DNA of 64,000 nt from Monilinia fructicola (Eukaryota > Ascomycota > Leotiomycetes > Helotiales > Sclerotiniaceae). The notes beneath the pieces are model-generated. The model saw nothing but the letters and a program-made list of their open reading frames with translations, made no database searches and had not been told where the DNA came from. The stretch is from positions 1,446,001 to 1,510,000 of the forward strand of contig VICG01000016.1 of assembly GCA_008692225.1 (NCBI GenBank), written 5' to 3'. Positions 44,119-55,434 of this stretch are shown here, piece by piece. Position 1 is the stretch's first letter. The number at the start of each line of letters is the position of its first letter. A program made the translations under genes and the position numbers.

Positions 44119-44682
44119 CTTATACCGCTGGGTATGAGAAGATATTGTACAATTGAATGTCAATTCCATCCATCCCCTGATCATCTATCTCGCTTAGAGT
44201 GCTTGCCTGACTTTATCGTGGTATGTATTTGGATGTCAGGCTCGGCTATTATGTATATAGCTAGGTGGGTAGCTAGGTATTTATTTCATTGCGTTCTTTC
44301 GTTACTTTCATTCTGTTCTATGAATTTCATCAGATTTCACATGTGGATATTGATTGATTGATTGATTGATTTTCAGTTTTTCCTTAATATACCTACCTAA
44401 CTTACCTACCTACGACTACACTATTGTTTCTCTTTCTCGGCTCGTTCCTCAAAGTTCCCCAATACCCATGCATGCATGCATCCATCCATCATATAAGAAT
44501 GCAAAAAAAGATTCGTTTCCTCCTTTGGTCCATGTGAATCTCGGGTTTCTTTCGCATTTCTCCGTTCATTCATCTACTTTGCTATGTCCATTTTCACGCT
44601 CGGTCTCCTTTTTGCTTCAATATGCAAATCTCGTTAGATTTTGGATACTCAAGTCCTAGCCCTGCTACCTCCTCCTCATCGC

Positions 44683-45919
44683 TTAAAATCTATGGCTTCT
44701 CTTCTGCTGAGTCCTCCACGCCGTGTAGCCGACATATCCACCTCCGAGCACAGCCAATCCCAAGAAGACCTTGACGAAGAACCAAGTCCAGCTTCCTTCC
44801 GACTTCTGCTTCCTGTCCGGACCCTTTGGAGTTCTGCCCGTGCTAATCCCGGGTTTCTGTTGCGCGTCCTTGTCTTTGTTTTTGTGTGTGTTGGTATCAT
44901 AGAGATTGTTCGTGTTGATGCTGATGATATCGTGGTTATCGCTCAATTCTCCCGTCTCGGCGGAAAATCCCAAGTAAGCTACGGCGGGGATGGTGGGGGG
45001 TTCAAAGGTCTCGAAACAGAGTTCCCATTGATCTTCTTTCTTGTACTGGAGTTCGAGTTTGAGAGATTTGTCTTGGAAGTAGGTAAGTTTGGCCTTGGTT
45101 GGAATGTTTGCGTTGCGGAGACCTCGTGCGGAACAGCCCATGTATTCTTGATCTTTGCCATCGTTGTTCTTATCATAGTGGGTGTTTCCATCTCCGACCA
45201 TGGCCATGACGTAGGGGAAGACGGTACCGGGGCGATTATTCTTATAAGTGTCGAAAAAGATACCGAGACCTTCAAACTTGTCGACGGAACCAAAGACATC
45301 ACCTTGAATACCCCTTTGTTTTTGTGAGCCACAATGCGAACCCATCACCGTGGAGGTTACCCTGGCCGTGGATCTTGAATTCAACTTCGATCTGTAGAAA
45401 ATTGCGGTCAGATTGGATTGGTGCAAGAGGTAAGTGGGTTTGCATACCTCCCAATTTGTGGCTGTCAGTGGAATTCGTGAGAAGAGCCATCCTGAAGAGG
45501 ATGGATGATCATATGTCAATCGTATATACCTATCCGCCTCATATTAGTCCAGCTATTCCAATCCACCTAAACTGGACTTGATGCGCATCCATACCTATCC
45601 GCTCTTATAATCGTGTTTCCCCCAAAATCAAACCATCTACTTTGCATATCCGAATCCAAATATGGCTGTCCCAGTTCCCAATCAGTAAAATTCCAAGAAC
45701 CAATCTTTCGCGCCTCATCCAATTACTGACCTGGTTCAGCGAATGCGTTCGAAGCTATTCCCACAAGTCAGCTAACTATCCTCTCGTCACTGTTCAAGCT
45801 GTCGAGCAAAACAAACCGGTATACTTCTAATCCCATCCTCGCTCAATTTGGTAGAGTCTGTCGATGCCATCACACATGATGCCAGCCATAATGCCGACAG
45901 TGATTTGGGAAAACCACAT
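44683..45919 (-). CDS. L-type lectin, VIP36/EMP47-like, two apparent frameshifts
   Basis: Exons on the minus strand: 45919-45817, 45754-45731 (24 nt), 45665-45595, 45529-45448 and 45391-44683, about 328 residues. These are type I membrane cargo receptors that bind high-mannose glycans between ER and Golgi. Seen: a signal peptide (MW then FPKSLSALWLASCVMAS), LSEDGIRSIPLRTHSL, RWFDFGGNTIIRADRY, SGWLFSRIPLTATNWEIEVE, FKIHGQGNLHGDGFALWL, GSVDKFEGLGIFFDTY, and a single C-terminal membrane helix (WFFVKVFLGLAVLGGGYVGY) before a short RTQQKRSHRF tail. One base too many is inferred at A4 45910-45913, inside the signal peptide, and at T5 45319-45323; removing both makes the exon sum divisible by three. 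Confidence 0.88.
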
Positions 45920-46491
45920 TGTTCTTATCAAATCTGTCCCTATCCGCAATATTCTTCAACCACGATCTGTACCTCACCACAACTCGATATTCGAAGATCT
46001 ATGGGAAGACCCGAGGAAGGATGTGGGCTAAGGAAGGACAAAAGAGTAAAGTAAATAGAGAAAAGAAAGTTCCCTAGAGAAAGTAGAATCAGATGTCAGA
46101 GGGAGAGAGAGAGAGTAAGAAACAGCTATAATTATAACCTAAGTTGCTCTCTCTAGTGCCCAGGTGGTCGTTAGGATTAATTGTTTAGCTGGCCTTAAGG
46201 TTTCCTGAATCTTGTGAGAACATTCGGTGCCGGGGGGGTGGATGAATTCTAAATTAAGCTAAGATCCCTGTAACTCTTTCCCTTCTTGGGCCTTTTTATG
46301 GTGTTTATAGTGTTTATAGTGTTTTAATGTTTTTAAGGGGGGAGATTAAGACGCCTAAGACGCCTAAGACGCTGGAGACGCTGGAGCTGGAGACGCTGAA
46401 GATTAGTGCTTGTAGTACTTCTAGTGGATATCCAAAGGCCTGTAATTCTTTGCAACCAGGGGGTGAAGATGAAACAATATAGAGTACAGTA

Positions 46492-46747
46492 TACTTGGTG
46501 TTGTTTTGGGTTTATGCCAGGGTAAAAAATCTATAAAATAATTCAACTTTTAAATTCTTTTTTATATATTATAAAACTTTGATTTTTAAGAATTTAAATA
46601 TATTACACATTTATTTTTTAATTTAATAATACTATAAAGCATTTTTATAATTTTTGATAAATTTATTAATTTATATATAATTTTTTAAGATAAATTCCGT
46701 TCTCAATTAATTATTATCCCGGCATAGACCTAAAACAATACTAAGTA
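46492..46747. mobile_element. MITE-like element, copy A
   Basis: 256 bp. The left end reads TACTTGGTGTTGTTTTGGG; the right end, read on the other strand, matches it with several C-to-T/G-to-A changes (CCCGGCATAGACC at 46718-46730, then TAAAACAATACTAAGTA). Inside it is AT-rich and non-coding. The class is inferred from terminal inverted repeats and small size. Confidence 0.72.
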
Positions 46748-46758
46748 GAGTATTTATT

Positions 46759-47025
46759 TACTTAATATTATTTAGATCTATACTATTATTAGAATAAAAA
46801 ATCTATAAAATAGTCTCTATAGATATCTATAGATTTTTTAAGTTCTTTTTTTATAAAATTTAATTTATAAAGATTTAAATATACTAATCGTTTTTTTAAT
46901 ATCTTAATAATTTAACGCATGATTTATAATTTTTAGTTAATTTGTTGATTTATTATAATTTTTTAAAATAGATTCCGTTTTTGGTTAATTTTTACCCCAT
47001 CATCGGCCCAAAACAACACCAAGTA
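46759..47025. mobile_element. MITE-like element, copy B
   Basis: 267 bp, in the same orientation as copy A and only 11 bases away. The right end is well kept (CGGCCCAAAACAACACCAAG before TA at 47025). The left end is mutated, TACTTAATATTATTTAGAT at 46759, which equals the A left end after G-to-A changes. It shares the AAAAAATCTATAAAATA word (about 46797) with copy A (46523). Confidence 0.72.
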
Positions 47026-47377
47026 TCCATGAATCTATATTACAGTAAGTAAGGACGGGTATCTCCAGCTATGGTAGGTACAGTAGAAAGTACCGAGTAG
47101 TACAATCCATGGATACTACTCGTACTGTTACTACTTACTATTCTACTTCTACTTGCCTAAGGCCGAAGGTGGCATGAATTTAGCATCGTCATTTTCGAGG
47201 TTGCTTGAAAAATTATGATGATTGTAACTGAATGATCAATTTATAAGTCAACAACTAAAAAAATTGAAGCTCTTAATTAATATACAACCACAATTCAGGA
47301 TTTAATTACTTTAAATCTTCATCTTCATTCATATATTCATACATCCATTCATTCATTCATCCATCCTCAATTCAATC

Positions 47378-47819
47378 ATGGATTCCCTCAATAATGCCTT
47401 CGCCTCTTCAGATCCAAAAGCTGCTCTTATGAATCAAGTCCGTCAAGAAGCCGCCATGACCAATGCCAGACAATTAATCGAGGTAAAAAAAAAGAAACAA
47501 GAGAAAACCAAACACCAACTTCCCGAGATCCATCTCCCATCCCTCTCTACTCCCTCTTCGTTGACCCCTCCCCGATGCCCACATTCCTTCCCCATCCCTC
47601 TCCGCTGCCCACCCACTAACCCCCTCCCAGAAAGTAAACGAACACTGCTTCGAGAAATGCGTCCCCAAACCCGGCACCTCGCTCAGCAGCGGTGAAACAA
47701 CCTGCTTCACACAATGCATGGAGAAATACATGCAAGCATGGAACACCGTTTCCAAACAATACATCGCGAGGTTGCAGAGAGAGTCGACGAGCGGGGGTGC
47801 TGCGGGCGGTATGTTTTAG
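47378..47819 (+). CDS. TIM13: Mitochondrial small TIM chaperone TIM13
   Basis: Exons 47378-47482 and 47631-47819; 148-bp intron with CTAAC branch site, phase 0. 97 residues, normal for Tim13. Tim8-Tim13 hexamers escort hydrophobic precursors across the intermembrane space to TIM22 and SAM. The twin CX3C motif is complete: CFEKC and CFTQC, 16 residues between, in HCFEKCVPKPGTSLSSGE, then TTCFTQCMEKYMQAWN. The N-terminus MDSLNNAFASSDPKAALMNQ fits the family, and the C-terminus ends in AGGMF. No frameshift. Confidence 0.96.
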
Positions 47820-48516
47820 ATGTGGGGAGAGGTGAGATGGGGATTGAGATGATGAAGGGAGGTTATGGGAGGAGGGCGAGAGAGGGCATAGATACATTGG
47901 GTGATTGGCCGTCGGGGTTGACGGCGAGTGGCGTGATGGCGATGATGGGGTGAAGGAAGAGATATACCTGATGATGACAACGAGGCGTGGAATTGTGCTC
48001 TCTGAGATGAGATGAGATGATGGGAGGAGTGTATTATACTCTTGTACACTATGGATGGGCCATGGCGCCTCTATGATTGGACTGCACCAAAAAAGATGTT
48101 ACAGATATCACCACTATGAATGAAATGCAAAAATTTATGAATTTGGGATATATGTTACAATTTTAATTTTGTATATTCTGTTTGGCATTCGGCAGATGCA
48201 GATGCAGAGGCTTCAGAATCAGCTGCAGCTGCTCCCGAGGAGTTTGGATGCGACTTGATAGACATGGAGCATTGTTCCTTTCGGAATCATATGTACACAA
48301 TACACATTGCTTCTATTTAGATCGCATGATCTCTTTGATATAGTTCGAGCCGAGATTCCTGGAGCGACCTTTCCCTGAATCCCTCCTAAGTTGTAAGGCA
48401 TGTAGACCTGTGGTTATGATGAGAGTCTTGACGGTTTCAATCAAGTTCCAAAAGCAGTAGCTACAACTAAAATATGAGGGTTAATGCTCCTGACGAAGCT
48501 TGTGCAAATGAATTCC
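47820..48516. other. Intergenic, convergent
   Basis: 697 bases between TIM13 and the NSRP1-like gene. ORFs on both strands near 47816-48049 are unlikely to be genes. Nothing else seen. Confidence 0.6.
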
Positions 48517-49718
48517 TCATTCCCCTCTCTTCTTTGCTTCTTCTGCCTCTCTCTTTCTGGCCAGGTATCTCTCCTTGGCACTCATAATATCACCTTCAGT
48601 CTTCCTACTCTTAGAAGCTCTCTCCACTTTCTTTCTCTCTTCTTCCTCTTCTTCTAAAGCTCGTTTAGTAGCTTGTTCCAATTGTGCCTCCATCATTCGT
48701 GATTGTCGTTCGCGCATAGCTTGCTTTCCACCTCCAGCTCCTACAAATGCATTACCTCTGCCACGATCAAAAGCTGTGCTTTCACTTCTTGATGGGTTGA
48801 CATTGGACGTCGCTCTTGCTTTCGGTATTACATTCAAACCACCCTTGAGTAATTCTCTCTTATCGACAACTTGGCCTTCATCATTGATTGCGATAGTCCC
48901 TGCACCTTTCTCATTGATTTCTCGGGCTATATCTGCGTCTGTTTTGATCTTCTCCTCTCCTGTCGTATCATCTTGAGGTCCTTGTTTAATCCTTTCCTCA
49001 GCAGCCTTGACTACTTCAGCATGTTTCTGTTCACCTCTTTCGAGCATATTTTTGTAAAAATTGGTCATCCCTGTGCCTTTATTCTTTCTTTGCTCTTCCT
49101 CCTCTCTCAATCGTTCTTCCTCCTCTAATCGGCGATTCTCTTCTTGTTGTTTCTTATATGCAGATGTCACAAATTTCTCCTTGTCCGCATATTCATCTCC
49201 TTCGGCTTCCCTTTCCCTAGCAAGTTTCTTCTCCTCTGCAATCGTCGAATCACGCTTCCGTACCGCAGCTGCAGCAATGAGATTGCTCATGTATTTCGGC
49301 TTTCTTTCTTCTTCTTCGGTGACGATTTTCTTCTTTGGCTTCAATGAATCATAAACTGCATCATAATCGTAAATATTCTCATCAAGCTCCTCTGCGGTTT
49401 CTACGTGTTTTCTCGATGTGAGCGCGAACTAGAGAGATCACCATACATGCTTATAGGCGCTTTATTCAATGGATTTAATCTTGGTTGAGATCCAATCGAT
49501 GTTTGGGGTCCTTTTTGCTGTATAGGTTTTGTGACATTTTGTTTGGATGGTATTTCTCCAAGTTCACCAATCTCCTCTATTCCACCTTCCCCAGGCTTTG
49601 TATCTTCATCTGAATCATCATCTCCACCAAATATTGGTTTCCGTTTCGTGGGAGGTTGTTTCGCACCGTTTGGCTTCTTTGTAAGGTTGAGGCCGTAGGA
49701 CAATCCCTTGCCGGACAT
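48517..49718 (-). CDS. NSRP1-like (CCDC55) protein, one apparent frameshift
   Basis: Single exon of about 400 residues, ATG at 49718. NSRP1 is a nuclear-speckle protein that affects splice-site choice in animals; the fungal role is not known to me. Seen: MSGKGLSYGLNLTKKP at the start, KRKPIFGGDDDSDED, then the family core KHVETAEELDENIYDYDAVY, followed by KPKYMSNLIAAAAVRK, ADKEKFVTSAYKKQQEEN and TGMTNFYKNMLERGEQKH. The rest is charged coiled coil with RERQSRMMEAQ and a KR-rich end. The first about 100 residues and the core are in different frames, joined by one missing base near 49424-49430 (not a clear homopolymer). With it the length is divisible by three. Divergent from the NFKBIL1-like gene. 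Confidence 0.87.
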
Positions 49719-50412
49719 TATGCTTATTGGATCTTCGAATTGTGGATGGACCGAACCTTTTGTCGCAATTCATGTAAACAATAGCCCAAAAAATACTCCC
49801 TGAATCACTCAAGTCTTTTCTTTTTGAATTGAATTGAGTAGAACAATATCTTGAAGATCGCGGAACCTTCTTCTTCCAAGATATGTCATAAAATTAAAGA
49901 TTTTCCAAGGCCGAAGGGTGAATCCTCAGCTCAGATGTATAAAGAAAGGTTTATGTTGCTTGCTGAGCATCAATGAAGTTGGGTGTAATAATTCAATGGG
50001 CAGCAATCACGCTAGTGACCCGCTCCGTGCAATCAATCGATAAGAAATTTAGTTTCATTGATCGATCATCCCATCATCATAATAAGTACCTAGCAGAATC
50101 GCATTCTTGCACAAGTCCATCCATGTTTCTCTCACACTACTCCGTACATCACCATATACTCTTATTGAAATGTGTAATGTTTTTTCTTTAGGAAATTCAC
50201 TCTTCGACAATTGATTTGATAGGTGCAATAGTTAGTATTCTCTCACTTTCCGACTTTCTGATCAATGCGACAAACAGATAGGTTGGATATAAAGGGAACA
50301 AGTCATATTACAGTCTTTCTAGACGCCCGGAAGGAATATTGAAGAGAGCGGTTGAGGAGAATATTTCGCGGAAACCCAATCTGAGCCAGGTTGTTTCGAT
50401 AAATTTATAGAT
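49719..50412. other. Divergent intergenic, NSRP1-like/NFKBIL1-like
   Basis: 694 bases. ORF 49973-50191 has no protein-like features. Presumably two promoters; no named site seen. Confidence 0.55.
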
Positions 50413-51323
50413 ATGACATCGCACCCAACGAGATTTCGATTTAAATCAAAGAGGAAACACGATGAGGATGAAAACGAACGACCTTCGGGGAGTCGTAGTG
50501 ATGAAAAACGTCACCGTCATCACCACCGTTCAAAAACGAAGCAGAGGATCTCCTGCGGCCAAAGATGATCCCTCCCTCTACGATGATACACACCTACCAA
50601 ATACTTCGTCAAATCAATACCTAGATCCAGATGCTGCATTTAGAGAGAGCTTATTTGATGCGATGGCCGATGATGAAGCTGCACAATATTGGGAAGGAGT
50701 TTATGGGCAACCAATTCATACATACCCCGACGTCAAGCAAGGTCCAACAGGTGAACTGGAACAAATGACTGACGAGGAATATACCGCATATGTCAGGGGG
50801 AAAATGTATGAGAAGACGCATCAACATTTGATAGAGGAAAAGGCACGGCGCGAAGCAGCTAAGAAGGAAAGGGAAAGATTGGCCCAGGAAGGTAGGAAAG
50901 AGGAGAGGGAAGCTGAAAGATTTCGAAGACAAGTCGAGGAAAGTTTAAAGAGGGGCCAAGAGAGAAGGTCCAGGAAGGTTTGGGCGACGAAATGGAACAA
51001 CTACATCAAGGGGTGGGAAGACCTTGCGAAGAATTCCTCCAAAGTTTCAGTTGCAGCTATACCCTGGCCAGTCGAAAGTGGCAACCGAAAAGACATCACA
51101 TTTGAAGAGATCAGACGATTTTTCTTATCTGCGCCCACTTCCGGACAACCTACGGAATCTCGACTTACGGCCACATTGAAGGTAGAGCGAGTTAGGTGGC
51201 ATCCCGATAAGATTCAACAAAAATTGGGAGGACAAGATATCGATGAAGGCATCATGCAAGCTGTAACTGCCGTTTTTTCAGATGGTGGATAGAATGTGGT
51301 CGGAAAGCAGGAACGGAGATTGA
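50413..51323 (+). CDS. NF-kappa-B inhibitor-like protein 1 homologue, two apparent frameshifts
   Basis: Single exon of about 302 residues, ATG at 50413. The animal protein NFKBIL1 is implicated in mRNA processing and innate signalling; fungal homologues lack a defined role. Seen: a basic His/Arg-rich start (MTSHPTRFRFKSKRKHDE), DPDAAFRESLFDAMADDEAA, a long charged helix (EEKARREAAKKERERL..), IPWPVESG, and the C-terminal block TLKVERVRWHPDK, close to the family's RLRWHPDR, then VTAVFQMVDRMWSESRNGD. The N-terminus and middle join if A5 at 50532-50536 has one A fewer. The C-terminal tail joins if T6 at 51273-51278 has one T fewer. Both together make the length divisible by three. Confidence 0.82.
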
Positions 51324-51794
51324 TGAATGATAATGAACGATGATGAAAGATGAAAGATGAGATGAGGAATATTAATGGGAGATGTTGACTCGGGAAAAGC
51401 ATACTCGAGCAACAGCATATGGCGTTTTGCAAGAACATGAGGGGTAGGGGGGGTAAGTCAAGGGATATCACATTACAGTGCAGGGACTAGCAGTAAGTAT
51501 CCTTACGAGCCAGGGAAGAATTGAAGGAAAGAATTGAGATGGAAGTCAAATCATTTCTTATAATCGAGAGGAAATGCATATAATATGTTAGATAAAGGAA
51601 TTAGATATGAGAGTGGTACTGATAGTGATATTGATATTGATATTAACACTTCTTACAAAAATACTAGGTACCTAGTAGGAAGGTAGGTAGGTAGACAGGT
51701 ACATTGAATATTAAATAATAGATAGATAATATACTCGAGTAATAAGCCATGAACTGGCCAAGCTGGAGGCTGAATAGATACTATACCTACCTAG
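51324..51794. other. Intergenic before AT island
   Basis: About 470 bases downstream of the NFKBIL1-like gene. It includes TAGG words and CCTAGG palindromes near 51664-51690. No gene seen. Confidence 0.55.
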
Positions 51795-52781
51795 TAAGTC
51801 GCTTATCCTACTTTTCGTCACCCCCTCATTTGACCAGCATTTCATATTAAAGACGGCTATTTTAACGTATTTATAATTCTACGAAAAATGAATATATATT
51901 TTCTAAATTGTAATTAAAATTTTTATATATAATTATTCATAGATTTTGAGAATCTTAAATTCTTGTGATTTTTTTATAAAAGAGTAATAAAAGATTATAA
52001 AAAATTAAAATTCTAATTTTCGATTTGTATATAAATTCTATACAAAATGAAAATCTTTAAAAATAGCTAGAAATAATTTAAAAAAAATTAAAGAATTTTA
52101 AAGTTAATTTAAATTAAATTTATTATTTAAATGATATATTATTATTTATAATAAATATTTAATATAAAATCTTAAATTCTAATAATAAAATTTTAAAATA
52201 AAAAAATTTTAATTTTGATTTATTAAATAATTTTAAATTATTATATATATTTTAAATAGCTTATTTACTATATATTGATAGATAGATTTAATAAAAATTA
52301 ATAGATTATTTTTAATTATTTTTATTTAAAAATTATAAATGTTTTTTTTGAAGTTTTAATTTTATATATAATTTCTATACAATATTACGATTATATACTA
52401 AAGCGAGTTAATAAAGGTTAATTAATTAGAATAAGAAAGCTAAAAAAAGAAAAGATCTTTAAAGGACTTAAAGATCTCTTTTATATATAGTATCGCTTAG
52501 CGTAATGGGATTTCACGTGTATAAGGCACGTGATATTCGTTATATATAAATCTAAAATTGAAAATCTTAATTTTTTATAATCTTTTATTACTCTTTATAA
52601 AAGAATTATAAAAATTTAAGATTTTTAAAATCTATTAATAATTATATATAAAAGCTTTAATTAGAATTTAAAATATATATATTTATTTTTTATAGAATTA
52701 TAAATATACTAAAATAGTCGTTTTTAAATATAAAATACTAGTTAAATAAAGGGGATGGCGAAAAGTAGAATAGACGACTTA
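51795..52781. mobile_element. Foldback element with long terminal inverted repeats
   Basis: 987 bp. The left 240 bases (51795-about 52035) and the reverse complement of the right 240 bases (about 52545-52781) align over their whole length: TAAGTCG.., TACTTTTCG.CA.CCCC, TATTTATAATTCTA and GAGTAATAAAAGATTATAAA. Most differences are C-to-T/G-to-A. There is no ORF. The flanks show TA at both ends. A non-autonomous DNA transposon is the likely origin (inference). Confidence 0.75.
52384..52545. repeat. 162-bp dispersed repeat, copy 1
   Basis: Sits in the centre of the foldback element. Starts ATTACGATTATATACTAAAG, contains CTAAAG..GAGTTAATA, TATCGCTTAGCG and a CACGTG pair near 52514-52532. See copy 2. 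Confidence 0.8.
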
Positions 52782-53217
52782 TTTAAATTATATAAATAAG
52801 ATCTAATCTAATTAAGAGATCTTTTATATGATTATTATAAGATATTTAATTAATTTTTATTTTCATTTTTATAGTTTATATAATAAATATAATCTATAAA
52901 TATAATGTTTCTATTAAAACGATATTAAACTAATTTAATACTTTTTAAATTAATATATATAAAAATAGAATAATATATTTTATATAAATATAAATAATAT
53001 ACTATAATATAATAATATAATATAATATATTATATATAAATAATATAATATATATATCTATATAAATATTATAATATATAATAATTTTAAAATATTAAAG
53101 TATATATTCATTTATTAATTATTTAATTAGCTTCTCTTTTTATTATATTAAATTAATTTAATAAAAATAAATCTAAGGATTTAATAATTGCTTCTATTAA
53201 ATTCGTTTTAATAATAA

Positions 53218-53218
53218 A

Positions 53219-53277
<59 letters not shown>
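53218..53277. repeat. TTA trinucleotide repeat
   Basis: About 20 perfect ATT/TTA units inside the AT island. Confidence 0.95.
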
Positions 53278-53278
<1 letters not shown>

Positions 53279-53346
53279 AATTCCCTTATTTAAAACTTTT
53301 AATAGTTTTTTAAATATCTTTATTATTCCTTTATATTATATTTATT

Positions 53347-53592
53347 ATATTTAATATTATTTAAATCTATATTAGAATAAAGATTTATAAATTAATATAC
53401 TTTTTAAATTCTTTTTTATATATTATTAAATTCTAATTTTTAAGAATTCAAAATAATAAATATTTGCTTTTTAATTTAATAATACTATATAATATTATTT
53501 ATAATTCTTAATTGATTTATTACAATTATTTAAAATATATTCTATTCAAAATTAATTTTTATCCTAGTATAAATCTAAAATAATACTAAGTA
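53347..53592. mobile_element. MITE-like element, decayed copy C
   Basis: The right end (ATTAATTTTTATCCTAGTAT at 53551-53570, then AAATCTAAAATAATACTAAG) matches copies A and B after C-to-T change. The left side carries TTTAATATTATTTAAATCTA as in copy B. About 246 bp. Family membership rests on eye alignment of a very AT-rich copy. Confidence 0.55.
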
Positions 53593-53807
53593 CTACTAGC
53601 GATTTAAATAGGTACTAGATAAATAAATAATTAGAGGTCTAAGGTAAGTAGAACTTTATTTATTCTTCTTTAGATTAAAATTAAAGAACTATAAATAGTA
53701 TAAGGTTCTCTAGCTAGTATTATACTTATTTATATATAGAGTACCTAGGTATTTATTTATATCACCTAGGCAAGTATATTTATTCCTTTTATAGTAATCT
53801 AATACTT

Positions 53808-53970
53808 ATTACGATTATATACTAAAGCGAGTTAATAACGGTTAATTAACTAGAATAAGAAAGCTAAAAAGGAAAAAGATTTCTAAAGAACCTAGAGATC
53901 TCTTATATATATAGTATCGCTTAGCGTGATAAGATATCACGTGTCTTAGGCACGTGATATTCATTACATA
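53808..53970. repeat. 162-bp dispersed repeat, copy 2
   Basis: Same orientation as copy 1, about 1.4 kb away, with roughly 85-90 percent identity by eye. It includes ATTACGATTATATACTAAAG and TATCGCTTAGCG, and a better kept inverted repeat ATATCACGTG / CACGTGATAT with a 7-base loop (about 53934-53960). Confidence 0.8.
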
Positions 53971-54399
53971 TCTCACTTAGAGAGTATATATATTTAAAAT
54001 TTTTATTCGAATTTATAGATTTTATAATACTTTTATTATTATATATAATAAAAAATTATTATACATTTTCTCTTTATTTTAAAAAGCTTTTATAAATCTA
54101 ATAATAATAAATAAAACTAAATCAAAATTAATATATTATATATAGAATTAAATAATTTATTTAATATAACTTTTTATTTCTTTATAATTATAATTCAATT
54201 CGATTTATTAAAGGTTAAAATATAGATAATAGAAAATAATATATTTATTAAACTTTCTTTTATATATTATAAAACTTTAATTTTTAAATTTTTAAATAAA
54301 TTAAATATTGGTCTTTTAAATCTTTAAATTTTTAATTTTTCAAAGTTTTAATTAAGAGATTTAATAGATTTATTAATTTACTATAAACTTTTAAAGACG

Positions 54400-54520
54400 A
54401 GCTTTAAGTACGGCCGCTCGGGCCAGCCAATAATATAACTCGCCTAAGGCTCGATATCATATAGCAACGGCCTTTTACAACCTCCCTCGCAGCTTGTTCT
54501 GCGGAGCTTATATAATCAAG
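54400..54520. repeat. GC-richer repeat module, less mutated copy
   Basis: A sharp GC-richer patch within the AT island (CGGCCGCTCGGGCCAGCC at 54411-54428; CTCGCCTAAGGCTCG; CTCGCAGCTTGTTCTGCGG). A second copy at 55686-55796 differs almost only by C-to-T and G-to-A. The original element is not recognised. Confidence 0.8.
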
Positions 54521-55434
54521 CTCCTTTTATATTATAATTATACGCCTTTATATTTTATACTTTTAAATTTTTAAAAAATAAATAATTATAAATTAATTTA
54601 TTATTAAAATAATTTAAAATTATATATAATAATAAATTTATATAAATAAATTATAATAATATTTTTTTTTTAAAAAAAATATTATATATTATTAAATTTA
54701 ATAATAATTAAATAGAATAAAATATATAAGATTTAGAAAATTATATTTTATTCTTTAATATTTTATTATTTATAGTTTAATATTTTTATTTTTTTTTTTA
54801 AAAATATTATACTTTAATTTTTATATTAAATTTCAAAAATCAAAAAAATAAAAAAGAATTTAAAAAAAAAATAAAATAATAAAAAAAGTATTATATTAGA
54901 ATAATATTAATAAATATAAATTTTAATAAAATAAATATATATAAAATAATATAAAAATAGATTTAAATTAAAAAAACTTATTTTAAATTAAGTTTAATTA
55001 ATTATTTAAAATTTAAAATCAATAATTAAAAAAATAAAAAAATAAAATAAAATTAAAAAATATAATTATATATTTTATTATATAAGAATAATATATTTTA
55101 ATTAATATTATATAATTTATTATATATAAATTTTATAGTTTAAATTTTATAATTTAAATTTCAATTATTCTTATATAATAAAATATATAATTATATTTTT
55201 AAATTTTAAAATTTAAAATTTAAATTTCTTATAATAATTAATATATAAAAAAATAATTAATATATAAAAGATAATAATATTTTTAAAGAATAAATCCTTT
55301 AAATTTAATATTATATTTAATATAATTTTTAAATCTTTAAAAATTTAAGTTTTTTTAATTATTAAGCGAATTATATTATTAGTTAATTTAAATGATTATA
55401 TTTAAAACTCATTTTATAAAGCTTATAAATAATT

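Larger units (their letters stand above)
43322..44682. other. Intergenic with microsatellites, 1.36 kb
   Basis: Convergent region between the transporter and the lectin gene. It contains the ATCAATAC array, a TAGA microsatellite, GATT (44353-44373) and CATG/CATC tetramers (44468-44490). No gene seen; ORF 43723-43989 is a repeat translation. Confidence 0.65.
45920..47377. other. Intergenic with AT island
   Basis: 1.46 kb upstream of both the lectin (minus) and TIM13 (plus). 46330-46400 has ACGCC/GGAGACGCT words. 46492-47025 holds two tandem inverted-repeat elements. 47290-47370 is an ATTCATTC-rich leader. No gene seen. Confidence 0.65.

Noticed and set aside
47714..48049. ORFs downstream of TIM13
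   Set aside because: Overlap the TIM13 exon or are purine-rich runs on opposite strands; no domain features.
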